From positions 3,534,001 through 3,598,000 of the forward strand of contig CAWJOU010000005.1 in assembly GCA_963844575.1 (NCBI GenBank): a stretch of DNA of 64,000 nucleotides, in the 5' to 3' direction. Source of the stretch: DASZUK01 sp963844575. GTDB taxonomy: Bacteria; Actinomycetota; Acidimicrobiia; Acidimicrobiales; RAAP-2. Shown one piece after another: positions 24,958 through 32,491 of the stretch. Position 1 is the first letter of the stretch; each line of letters opens with the position of its first letter. Position numbers and translations under genes: made by a program. The notes beneath the pieces are model-generated. The model worked only from the letters and a program-made list of their open reading frames with translations. It did not search any database and had not been told where the DNA came from.

Positions 24958-25707
24958 TCAGCGTTGACGTTCGAGCCAGCCGATGAGGGTAGCGACAACC
25001 CGCGGGTCGGCCCGGAGCCAGTGCCCGGCGCCGGGGACGATCCGGAGATCGACCGTCCCACCGCTGGCTGCATCGGCCAGCGCCCGCGCCGCCGCGGTCG
25101 GGACCTCGTTGTCGTCCGCACCGTGCACGACGAGCAGCGGACGGTCGCCGAGGTGCGCGGCGGCATCGAGCGGCTGGAGCTCGGACAGCTCGCTCGCCCA
25201 CGCCGCCTCGTCCGCCGGGAACCCGTCCGATCGGATCACGCCGCTGCGCCGGCAGCGGCCGAGGACCGCGGCCGGCTCCGCCACCCACGCCGCCAGGTCC
25301 GCCGGCCCGGCCAGGGACGCGACGCCGCGCACCCGGTCGTCACCGGCGGCCAGTCGCAGCGCGAACGCCCCACCGAGGCCGAAGCCGACCGTCCACACCT
25401 TCCCGCCCGGCCCAACCTCCTGGTCGACGAGGAACGCGAGATCCTCCAGCCAGCCCGACGCCGAGAAGTCGCCGTCCGAGCCCGCGCCGCGCAGCATGCC
25501 GATGACGACCCGGAACCCGGACTCCTGACTGAGCCGGTCGGCCAGCGCCGGGTACGCCCGACCGGTGTCAGCCGCGCCGCCGGTGACTCGAGGCAGCTCG
25601 TGGCAGAGGAGGAGGACCGGGCTCGGCGGCGACCCGGGCGCGACCGTCGTCGAGTACAGCCGGAGCGGCCCCGTCGGCCCCTCGGCCAACCGCCACGGCG
25701 CGGTCAA
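24958..25707 (-). CDS. Alpha/beta-hydrolase-fold protein lacking the nucleophile serine
   Basis: 249 residues from TTG, one base after the acyl-CoA dehydrogenase stop. The fold is that of dienelactone-hydrolase-like proteins: PVLLLCHELPRVTGGAADTGRAYPALADRL, RVVIGMLRGAGSDGDFSASGW, PLLVVHGADDNEVPTAAA (acid region) and RIVPGAGHWLRAD (His). At the nucleophile elbow, where GxSxG or GxCxG is expected, it reads VWTVGFGLGGAFALRL, with Gly in place of Ser/Cys. It may be an inactive or binding protein. The neighbouring acyl-CoA dehydrogenase suggests a role near acyl metabolism. Confidence 0.75.
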   Translation of the reverse strand: MTAPWRLAEGPTGPLRLYSTTVAPGSPPSPVLLLCHELPRVTGGAADTGRAYPALADRLSQESGFRVVIGMLRGAGSDGDFSASGWLEDLAFLVDQEVGPGGKVWTVGFGLGGAFALRLAAGDDRVRGVASLAGPADLAAWVAEPAAVLGRCRRSGVIRSDGFPADEAAWASELSELQPLDAAAHLGDRPLLVVHGADDNEVPTAAARALADAASGGTVDLRIVPGAGHWLRADPRVVATLIGWLERQR

Positions 25708-25708
25708 C

Positions 25709-26827
25709 TCAGATGCCGATGCGCTGCGCCAGCAGCTCGCGGTGGTACGCCGGGTCGCCGAAGAGGAGCTCGGACGACTTCGCCCGCTTGAAGTACAGGT
25801 GGGCGTCGTGCTCCCACGTGAACCCGACGCCGCCGTGGATCTGGATGTTCTCGGCCGCGGTATGGAAGTACGCCTCTGAGCAGTACGACTTGGCCAGACT
25901 GGCGACGACCGGCAGCTCGTCGGAGTCCTCGGCCGCGGCCCACGCCGCGTAGTACGCCGCCGACTTCGCCGACTCGACCTCCAAGAGCATGTCCGCGCAC
26001 TTGTGCTTGATCGCCTGGAAGCTACCGATCGGCCGGCCGAACTGGATGCGCGTCTTCGCGTACTCGACCGAGCTGTCGAGGCAGTGCTGCGCGCCGCCGA
26101 CCTGCTCCGCGGCGAGCGCCACCGCGGCCAGGTCGAGCGTCTGGCGAAGCCCGGCCTCGGCGCCGCCGTCGGAACCGATCAGCCAGGCCGGCGTGTTCAC
26201 GAGGTCCAGCCGGGCCTGCTTGCGGGTCTGGTCCATCGTCGCCAGCGGCGTCTTCGTCAGCCCGTCCGCATCGCCCTTCACGCCGAAGAGGCTGATTCCC
26301 GTGCTCGTGCGACCGACGACGAGGATCAGGTCGGCGAGGTGACCGTCGAGGACGAAACTCTTGTGGCCGTTCAGCACCCAGCCGCCGCCCTCGGCCTCGG
26401 CCGCTTGGAGCTCCACCCCGTCGAAGTCCCATCGGCCGTTGTCCTCGGTGATGGCCAGGGTGCCGATGGTCTCCCCGGAGGCGATGCCGGGCAGCAGGTA
26501 CTTCTTGGCCGATTTGTCCCCGGAGGTCAGCAGGGCGTTGGCCGCCAGGGCGACCGTCGAGAAGTACGGCGCGCCGAGCAGCGCCGCGCCCATCTCCTCG
26601 AGGACGACGATCAGCTCGACGTACGTGAAGCCGGAGCCGCCGTACTCCTCGGGGATCGTCAGCGACTGCAACCCGAGCTGATCGGCCATCTGCGACCAGA
26701 CGGCCGGGTCGTAGCCGTCGGTCGTCTCCATCAGCCGGCGCACCTCGGCCTCCGGCGACTTGTCCTGGAGGAACCGCCGCACGGCCCGCCGAAGCTCGTC
26801 CTGCTCCTCGCTGAATGCGAAATTCAT
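25709..26827 (-). CDS. Acyl-CoA dehydrogenase family protein
   Basis: 372 residues; the start at 26827 (MNFAFSEEQDELRRAVRRFL) gives the classic N-terminus. Domain order is normal: helical (IPEEYGGSGFTYVELIVVLEEMGAAL), beta (GTLAITEDNGRWDF, WVLNGHKSFVLDGHLADLILVV), C-terminal helices (RIQFGRPIGSFQAIKHKCADMLLEVESAKSAAYYA, IQIHGGVGFTWEHDAHLYFKRAKS). FAD-dependent alpha,beta-dehydrogenation of an acyl-CoA is expected. GFTWEHDAHLY matches the subgroup close to FadE proteins acting on sterol side chains or short branched acyls; substrate not provable. Two-gene operon with the hydrolase-fold protein. Confidence 0.9.
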   Translation of the reverse strand: MNFAFSEEQDELRRAVRRFLQDKSPEAEVRRLMETTDGYDPAVWSQMADQLGLQSLTIPEEYGGSGFTYVELIVVLEEMGAALLGAPYFSTVALAANALLTSGDKSAKKYLLPGIASGETIGTLAITEDNGRWDFDGVELQAAEAEGGGWVLNGHKSFVLDGHLADLILVVGRTSTGISLFGVKGDADGLTKTPLATMDQTRKQARLDLVNTPAWLIGSDGGAEAGLRQTLDLAAVALAAEQVGGAQHCLDSSVEYAKTRIQFGRPIGSFQAIKHKCADMLLEVESAKSAAYYAAWAAAEDSDELPVVASLAKSYCSEAYFHTAAENIQIHGGVGFTWEHDAHLYFKRAKSSELLFGDPAYHRELLAQRIGI

Positions 26828-26944
26828 GAAGGCCCCTTCTCGCCGATGGCGGCCGATCCCGCCGGCCGCCACCGCCGAACTCTACCGTGCCCTCCGCGGG
26901 CTGTCCGGGGCCCGGGCCGACCGGACATGTGCGAATCTGGTGGC

Positions 26945-27562
26945 ATGCCCGACGTGGTCCGGATCTGGGAAGACGCCACCTGCGAGGTCCACCGGACGGT
27001 CGTCGGGCCGATGGACAACAACGTCTACGTCGTCCGCTGCCGCCGCACCGGCGACGCGGTGCTCGTCGACGCGGCCAACGAGCACGACCTGCTGCTCGAG
27101 GTCTGCGAAAGCCTCGGCGTCCGCAGCGTCGTCGAGACGCACGGGCACTGGGACCACATCCAAGCCGTCCCCGCCCTCCGCGACGCCGGGCTCTCCGTGG
27201 CAGTGACCCAAGCTGACGCGGCGATGCTCCCGTCGTACGACCTGATCCTCGAGGACGAGACTGTCCTCGAGGTCGGTCGGCTGCGGATCCGGACGATCGC
27301 CACGCCCGGACATACCGCGGGCTCGATGTGCTTCGCGGTCGAGGACACGCCGCTGCTGCTCTCCGGTGACACGCTCTTCCCGGGCGGCCCCGGCAACACG
27401 TCGTTCGAGGGCGGCGACTTCCCGACGATCATCCGGTCGCTCGACGAGCGGCTCTTCGCCCGGTTCGACGCCGACACGGTCGTGCTGCCCGGCCACGGCT
27501 CGTCGACGACGATCGGCTCCGAGTCCCCGCACCTCCAGGAGTGGATCGACCGAGGCTGGTAG
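26945..27562 (+). CDS. Metallo-beta-lactamase-fold hydrolase (glyoxalase II-like)
   Basis: 205 residues from ATG 26945; a longer open frame upstream is antisense to the acyl-CoA dehydrogenase and was not used. Metal motif VETHGHWDHIQAVPAL (HxHxDH), then TIATPGHTAGSMCF (His), LLLSGDTLFPGGPGNTSF (bridging Asp) and VVLPGHGSSTTIG (last His). All dinuclear zinc ligands are present. Family members hydrolyse thioesters such as S-lactoylglutathione or act as persulfide dioxygenases; the substrate is unknown. It is divergent from the acyl-CoA dehydrogenase gene. Confidence 0.9.
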   Translation: MPDVVRIWEDATCEVHRTVVGPMDNNVYVVRCRRTGDAVLVDAANEHDLLLEVCESLGVRSVVETHGHWDHIQAVPALRDAGLSVAVTQADAAMLPSYDLILEDETVLEVGRLRIRTIATPGHTAGSMCFAVEDTPLLLSGDTLFPGGPGNTSFEGGDFPTIIRSLDERLFARFDADTVVLPGHGSSTTIGSESPHLQEWIDRGW

Positions 27563-27604
27563 CACCGAAACGGGTGATGATAGTGATGCGCATATATTGA
27601 TGTC

Positions 27605-27859
27605 GTGCGCACCACCGTTGCCATCGACGACAACGTGCTGGCCGCCGCCAAGATCAGGGCCCGCGAGCAGAGGACCACGCTGAGCCGGCTGGTCGAGGCA
27701 GCGCTCCGGCGGGAGCTGGCCGCCGCGGAACGACCGGTGACGATCCCCCTTCCGGTGTTCACCTCCGGGACCGGCCCTCGGCCGGGGGTGGATTTCCGCT
27801 CGAACCGAGCCCTCGCCGAGCTGCTCGACGACCCCACCGGTGCCCCAGAGCCGACGTGA
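27605..27859 (+). CDS. Antitoxin of a VapBC-type pair
   Basis: 84 residues. The N-terminal RTTVAIDDNVLAAAKIRAREQRTTLSRLVEAALRREL is a ribbon-helix-helix DNA-binding domain as in VapB-type antitoxins; the C-terminal tail would wrap the toxin. The stop overlaps the toxin start (GTGA), the usual coupling of such operons. Upstream, GATGATAGTGATGCGCATAT is AT-richer and may be the autoregulated promoter. Confidence 0.85.
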   Translation: MRTTVAIDDNVLAAAKIRAREQRTTLSRLVEAALRRELAAAERPVTIPLPVFTSGTGPRPGVDFRSNRALAELLDDPTGAPEPT

Positions 27860-28281
27860 AGGTTCTCGACGTGAACGTCGTCCTCGCCGCCCACCGGCAG
27901 GACCATCCGGACCATCCGGTGGCCCAGGCCTGGCTTGACCGACTGGTGGCCGGCGACGAGCAGTTCGGTGTGCCGTGGTCCGTATGGTGGTCGTTCCTCC
28001 GACTGGCCAGTCATCCCCGGGTGTTCCCGATGCCTACGCCCATTGGTGACAGTCTCGACTTCGCTACCGCCGTTCGTGCACAACCCGGCCACCTGCCGGC
28101 GGAACCCGGCCCGCGTCACCTGGACTGCCTGCAGGAGGCGTGCCGGCGGGGTGAGGCGACGGCCGATCTGGTTCCCGATGCCGTGCTGGCCGCGGTCGCG
28201 CTCGAGCACGGGGCCACGGTGGTCAGCTTCGACCGGGACTTCGCTCGCTTCGACGGGATCGACTGGGAACAGCCGGTCTGA
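27856..28281 (+). CDS. PIN-domain ribonuclease toxin (VapC-type)
   Basis: 141 residues. PIN acidic residues: VLDVNVVLAAHR (Asp near the N-terminus), a W/F-rich middle (VPWSVWWSFLRLASHPRVF), DLVPDAVLAAVALEHGATVVSFDRDFARFDG (Asp cluster at the C-terminus). The second acid, usually Glu in helix 3, is less clear: SVWWSFLRLA replaces the common E. Toxins of this type cleave tRNA or rRNA. Pair integrity looks good. Confidence 0.85.
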   Translation: MKVLDVNVVLAAHRQDHPDHPVAQAWLDRLVAGDEQFGVPWSVWWSFLRLASHPRVFPMPTPIGDSLDFATAVRAQPGHLPAEPGPRHLDCLQEACRRGEATADLVPDAVLAAVALEHGATVVSFDRDFARFDGIDWEQPV

Positions 28282-28376
28282 CCCGCGCCGAGCCTGCTCA
28301 GACGGCGTGGCCCGGTAGCGGAGTTGGCGGATGAGCGTCAGCGGCTATCTACGACCGCCGGGTCGGTGAGCACCGC

Positions 28377-29576
28377 CTATGTCGGCGGTACGGTCAGCGG
28401 CGTTGTCGTCGTCGAGGGCGGCGTCGTGGTCGTGGTCGACGAGGACGGCGCTGGGTTCCCCGAGAGGGAGAACGACCACTCCGCCGGCGTTTCCGATGTG
28501 ACCCCAGGGCCGGTGACCGATGTGATGGTGTAGGAGATGTCCTGGGATGTACTGGCGACCGCCTGCGCCTCGTCGATACCGAGAATCGCGTCGTTCAAGA
28601 TGGCCGGGTTCCCCTTCGGGTATGCCGGACTGTAGTAGTTGGTGAAGATGATGAAGCCGTAGACGATGACTGTGGACGAAGACCGGATCGCGTCGTTGCT
28701 GGAAAGATTGATCGTCTCGTCTGTGTCGCTGTCGCACGCCATCCCACTCGTGTACTGCCCCTCCCACTGCACGTCCGATGTGTAGGCGTTCAATTGGTGC
28801 CCGCCCAGATCGTCGTCGATGGTGATGCCGACCCGGGCGTCGAAGTCTTGACTGGTGTTCCTCACCGACAACTCAGCCGGGACCACGGCGTCCGTCGTCG
28901 AGTCGACGGCGCAGCCCGCGCCGTTTGCTGTCTGGAGCGTGGCGTTCCCGATCGTCAGCCCGGTCTGCACTTCTTCTGGGGCGCCGACCTTGAGCGTCCC
29001 GGCCATCGAGTAGCCGCCGGCTGCCGACCCGCTGAACGACCACGTCTTGGTCAAGGCACCGGCCGGCACGGTGTCGACCGGCATGGTGGGTCCCGTCGTC
29101 ACCGCCGGTGTCGCGGCGAACGTCGGCGTCGTCGTCGCGAGGTCGGTGACGGCGGAGGCCACGAGCAGGGACACGGCGATCGATACTGCGCCGGCGACCG
29201 CCGAGACGATCGCCCCGGCCACCAGGACCCGTCGGCCCAACCGCCGGTCGCGGTCGCCGATGACGGCCCAGCCGATGACCCCGCCGACGATCCCCAGCAG
29301 GGCCCACAGGTAGTGGGCCCGACTGAGCCCAGCCGACGGGCGTCCTCCGGCTCGACCCACCGTCCCGGGCAGGTTCCATGGCCCGAGGTCGGACGGCACC
29401 GGATCGGACAGTTCCTCGTCCCACGGCTCCTGGCCCGATGGCCCCGGCTCCCACGGCCCGTCGGCGGATCGCGGCACTGCCTCCCCGGCGACGACTTCTG
29501 GATCGACCGCCGCTCCGCAGCTCGGGCAGAACCGAGCCTTTTCGTCGAGCGCGTCACCGCACGCCGCGCAGAACAT
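28377..29576 (-). CDS. Zinc-ribbon membrane protein with secreted C-terminal domain
   Basis: 399 residues from ATG 29576 (MFCAACGDALDEKARFCPSCG); a GTG ten codons earlier is possible. Residues 1-22 form a CxxC...CxxC zinc ribbon. An acidic, Pro-rich linker follows. Two membrane helices (HYLWALLGIVGGVIGWAVIG; RVLVAGAIVSAVAGAVSIAVSLLVASAV) lead to an extracytoplasmic beta-rich domain of about 200 residues that contains two Cys and ends in a Thr/Pro tail. The domain family was not recognised. It is last in the WXG operon (five bases after the preceding gene), so it may be a membrane partner of the secretion module. Confidence 0.7.
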   Translation of the reverse strand: MFCAACGDALDEKARFCPSCGAAVDPEVVAGEAVPRSADGPWEPGPSGQEPWDEELSDPVPSDLGPWNLPGTVGRAGGRPSAGLSRAHYLWALLGIVGGVIGWAVIGDRDRRLGRRVLVAGAIVSAVAGAVSIAVSLLVASAVTDLATTTPTFAATPAVTTGPTMPVDTVPAGALTKTWSFSGSAAGGYSMAGTLKVGAPEEVQTGLTIGNATLQTANGAGCAVDSTTDAVVPAELSVRNTSQDFDARVGITIDDDLGGHQLNAYTSDVQWEGQYTSGMACDSDTDETINLSSNDAIRSSSTVIVYGFIIFTNYYSPAYPKGNPAILNDAILGIDEAQAVASTSQDISYTITSVTGPGVTSETPAEWSFSLSGNPAPSSSTTTTTPPSTTTTPLTVPPT

Positions 29577-29611
29577 CGATCGGCCACCCTCTGGCTCCGA
29601 CGTCACCGTCC

Positions 29612-30301
29612 TTACCGCTGGTCGGCACCCACGGAGCCGGGTGACGTCCGACCAAGCAGGTAGTCAACCGCCATCTCAGGGGAGTCGATGGAACCAACGA
29701 AGTCAATGGCGTTGTTCTCCGCCCTCACCTGCCATGCCGACGTTTCTCCCTCGCGAGCGGCAACCAACCGAGTCCCGTCTTCCATTGGTCGTCCCACGGC
29801 ACAGAGGTATTTCGCCCCACTGTCGTCTTCCTCGGCGATGAATTCTTGAGCTGCCAGTAGGAGGGATCCCACCATGTCGTGGCACTCACTCAGTGAAGTC
29901 GAGCGAATATGGTGCAGGCCATAGGGCGTCGTCACTTCACTCACGAACTGGGTATCATGAACCGAATAGTGGGCCGTCGAAGCGTAGCGGGGATCATACG
30001 TAAAATCCTTTGACGAGAGATACGACCCTAGAATGGCGTTCTCCCGTGTGATGATGGTATCAATCTCGGCGATATCTGGGGAGAGGTTCCCTCTATTATC
30101 TAGAAATAGTTGTCGGGCATAGAGCGATCGTATTCCTCGATTTACGGACGCCCGAACCGACGGCTCGTCGTCCACCCTCACCGTCGGGGTAGCCGATGGC
30201 CAGGTGCGTTCCGATCGGGCCGCTATGGCAATGACCTCGTCGTCGGTCAGCAGAAGCGACGCTACCTTCACGGGGCTGCCCGCAGCCTTTACCGTACTCA
30301 C
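29612..30301 (-). CDS. Unknown protein coupled to the WXG effector; candidate immunity protein or chaperone
   Basis: 229 residues; GTG overlaps the effector stop by four bases. No family was recognised. It starts with a predicted helical region (LLLTDDEVIAIAARSERTW), then VRASVNRGIRSLYARQLFLD, which faintly recalls the helix of EspG-type ESX chaperones, and ends with a mixed alpha/beta part. No signal peptide or membrane helix is visible, so it is probably cytoplasmic. Base composition is visibly AT-richer than the flanking genes. Position directly after a WXG toxin-like gene is the usual place of an immunity protein. Confidence 0.45.
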   Translation of the reverse strand: MSTVKAAGSPVKVASLLLTDDEVIAIAARSERTWPSATPTVRVDDEPSVRASVNRGIRSLYARQLFLDNRGNLSPDIAEIDTIITRENAILGSYLSSKDFTYDPRYASTAHYSVHDTQFVSEVTTPYGLHHIRSTSLSECHDMVGSLLLAAQEFIAEEDDSGAKYLCAVGRPMEDGTRLVAAREGETSAWQVRAENNAIDFVGSIDSPEMAVDYLLGRTSPGSVGADQR

Positions 30302-31623
30302 AGGAAGTCAACTCCGACACCAAACAGTGCCTTACCCAACTGGCTACCGACCTCTTCCACGCCCTGCTCGACGGCGCCGCCGATCACTTCAAATCCTCCT
30401 GGCTGGCGGGGGTTCAGCTGCGATAGGTGCGACACGGTATAGCTCCAGTTGATATTTTTCGCCGCCTTCTCCACATCAGTCCAGATGATGATATTCGCAC
30501 CAACCAAGGCAGCTTCACCCCCGGCCCTCGTTCCAATATCCTCAGTAGCCTCGGCAACATCGCCGAACGACTGGCCGCTCGCGATGTCGGACGCTTGTTC
30601 GAAGGCCTTCTGGTAATGGCCATCAAAGATGTCTTCGCCCAGACGAAAGGACCCGTCGGCCTCCTCAACACCGGCCGAGAAGTCACCGCCCACCTTGTCG
30701 ATGAACGGGTCCCCTACCCATCCGATTTTGCTCGATACCGCCTCGACGCTCGCCACTGATGCCTCGACATCCGGGAGGGCGGCGTCGAAGCGTCCAACCA
30801 GGGCGCTCGCCGCCGCGACGGCCGCGCCGCCGTCTCCGACGACGTCCTGTTGCACGTGGCGCCAGATGTCGCGGAGGTCGTTGTCCACGTCGCCGAACGC
30901 CCGCTCGGCCGTCTGCACCGACGACTCGACCTCGCTGCGCACCTCGTCCGCCAGCCTGATCGCGCCTCGAAGATCCGCCGTCGCGTCGGCGATGAGAGCG
31001 TCCATCTCGCCGATGATCCCCGAGGCGATCCGCATCCCCTCCTGCGCCGCGGCCTGCGCCGCCTCGGCGACCTGCTTCTCGCCGAGGAGTGCCTGGAGGG
31101 CGCTGTCCGCGATGTGGGTCAGGTCGCCGAGCAGCTGGATCCCGGCACTGGCCAGCTGCTGAAGCCGCTGGTTGATCGCGTCGCCGATCCTGGAGAGATC
31201 ACTCGCCGCTTGGCTATATGTCTCGGCGTGTTGCGCGTGCTCCTCCGACGCCGCGGTGCGACGGGCCGAGGCGCTCGCCTCCTGCGCGGCCGCCGATACC
31301 GCCCGCTGGAGCGCCTGGTCGGCGGCGAGCTGTTGCTGCAAGAGGGTGGCGGCATGGCGGGCGAGCGCTCGGCCGATCGGGTCGTGGGCTGCTTCCATCT
31401 GTGAGAGGTGCTGCCCGACGCCCTGCAGCAGCTCCTCGAAGCGGTCGGCGGCCGCACCCGACCACCCGGACCCGGTCCAGCCGGACAGCAGCCCCTGGAT
31501 CTGGGCGAGATGATTGGCGGCCTCGCCTCGAACTGTCGACGCCGCCCCGGCGGCGCCGTCGAGACTGGTGACGTCGCCCGGCGCCGGGTTGCCGCCGATC
31601 AGGCTCCAGTCGGTCGCTCCCAT
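30298..31623 (-). CDS. WXG-type effector, toxin-like, candidate type VII substrate
   Basis: 441 residues from ATG 31623. Residues 1-100 form a WXG-like hairpin (SGWTGSGWSGAAADRFEELLQGVGQHLSQMEAAHDPIG) with WSG at 54-56. Residues about 100-290 are a long Ala/Gln-rich coiled coil. The C-terminal 150 residues (from about WVGDPFIDKVGGDFSAGVEEA) change to Gly/Phe-rich sequence with WTDVEKAAKNINWSYTVSHL. This is the place of the variable toxic tip in polymorphic toxins, though no known toxin fold was recognised. The DNA of this tip is AT-richer than the N half. Followed at once by a coupled gene of similar composition. Confidence 0.65.
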   Translation of the reverse strand: MGATDWSLIGGNPAPGDVTSLDGAAGAASTVRGEAANHLAQIQGLLSGWTGSGWSGAAADRFEELLQGVGQHLSQMEAAHDPIGRALARHAATLLQQQLAADQALQRAVSAAAQEASASARRTAASEEHAQHAETYSQAASDLSRIGDAINQRLQQLASAGIQLLGDLTHIADSALQALLGEKQVAEAAQAAAQEGMRIASGIIGEMDALIADATADLRGAIRLADEVRSEVESSVQTAERAFGDVDNDLRDIWRHVQQDVVGDGGAAVAAASALVGRFDAALPDVEASVASVEAVSSKIGWVGDPFIDKVGGDFSAGVEEADGSFRLGEDIFDGHYQKAFEQASDIASGQSFGDVAEATEDIGTRAGGEAALVGANIIIWTDVEKAAKNINWSYTVSHLSQLNPRQPGGFEVIGGAVEQGVEEVGSQLGKALFGVGVDFL

Positions 31624-31624
31624 C

Positions 31625-31909
31625 TCAGTCACCCCCCGTTCCCGCCACGCTGGCGTCGGCGGTCTGGTACGTCGCCAGCGCGCCGTCGACGATCTGCATC
31701 GCCGCGTCGAGCTCCTCGAGGATTGCCTGTCGATTGGCGCCCCACGATGTTCGAAAATCCTCGTAGACCGCGGCCAGCCCGCCATCGCCGGTTTCCGACG
31801 CGGAGACTGCCGGCAAGATCGGGATACGCGAGAAGCTCTGCGCCAGACCTCCCAGCCTCGCCGCCAGCTGCTGGAGCGCGACATAGTTCGCGGAGATCGC
31901 GTTGCTCAT
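31625..31909 (-). CDS. WXG100-like helical partner protein
   Basis: 94 residues, predicted helix-turn-helix hairpin (NYVALQQLAARLGGLAQSFSR, then ILEELDAAMQIVDGALATYQTAD). The WxG turn is degenerate (TSWGAN). Residues 81-85 (YQTAD) fit the YxxxD/E export signal of actinobacterial type VII substrates. It lies between the WXG100 gene and the effector gene (stop two bases before the effector ATG), so it could be the effector's heterodimer partner. Confidence 0.7.
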   Translation of the reverse strand: MSNAISANYVALQQLAARLGGLAQSFSRIPILPAVSASETGDGGLAAVYEDFRTSWGANRQAILEELDAAMQIVDGALATYQTADASVAGTGGD

Positions 31910-31952
31910 CGCCCGTCTCCCTCGCTTGTCCGCGACCGCGCCGTCGATCGAT

Positions 31953-32243
31953 TCAGCCCTGCATCGATCGCTGGATCGATGTCTCGGCCTGCTGGTAGGT
32001 GGTGCCGGCGTTGCCCAAGAGGGTCGAGATCCCCGTCAGTGCTTGCTGGACCTGCGCCGCGCCGGTCTGCCATTCCTGCCACAGCTGCTGGAAGGCGCCG
32101 GAAGCCGCTCCCTCCCATGTGGAGGCCACCGGCTCGACCTGGTGCCGCATGGCGTCCAGCTGGGCCTGGACCTGGTCGCTGCCGGTCTTCAACGACTGCG
32201 ACAGGCTCACCAGCTCCTCGGAGGTCACCTTCAGCAAACCCAT
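31953..32243 (-). CDS. WXG100 (ESAT-6-like) protein
   Basis: 96 residues, the standard size. Start at 32243 with GAGAGGAC upstream. Two helices joined by a turn with Trp43-Glu-Gly45 (STWEGAASGAFQQLWQEWQ). YQQAE at 83-87 matches the YxxxD/E signal. First gene of a five-gene operon running to 28377, divergent from the FHA-FtsK ATPase. WXG100 proteins are secreted as dimers by EccC/EssC-type ATPases and often guide effectors. Confidence 0.92.
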   Translation of the reverse strand: MGLLKVTSEELVSLSQSLKTGSDQVQAQLDAMRHQVEPVASTWEGAASGAFQQLWQEWQTGAAQVQQALTGISTLLGNAGTTYQQAETSIQRSMQG

Positions 32244-32373
32244 GATGTCCGTCCTCTCGTCGTCCGTCCCACCACGCGGTGCAGTGAGCACTCCGAGCCC
32301 TTGACCGGCGGAGCCTTTTCGCTGCCGGTCGCTCGTTGCCGACACTATGCACGATGAATGACCCTGGTGGCCA

Positions 32374-32386
32374 GGGGATCGATCCC
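32374..32386. promoter_or_regulatory. Candidate regulon operator 1 (GGGATCGATCCC)
   Basis: Perfect 12-bp palindrome at 32375-32386 in the divergent region between the WXG100 operon and the FHA-FtsK ATPase gene, 132 and 105 bp from the two starts. Related sites occur near 36964, 41321, 44607, 54039 and 56244. Confidence 0.6.
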
Positions 32387-32491
32387 GGCTCTCCGGAGGG
32401 TGGAGGCCGCCGATATCATCACGGCCGGCCGAGCCACCGTACGGCCCGGGCCAGCCGACCCGACAGAGCGGGCTCACCGGAATGGAGGCAC

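Noticed and set aside
26003..26944. Long upstream extension of the MBL-fold gene
   Set aside because: It is antisense to the acyl-CoA dehydrogenase gene; all MBL motifs follow the ATG at 26945.
28295..28320. Possible tRNA near the VapC end (GGCCCGGTAGCGGAG)
   Set aside because: No cloverleaf could be drawn; T-loop and anticodon stem are missing.
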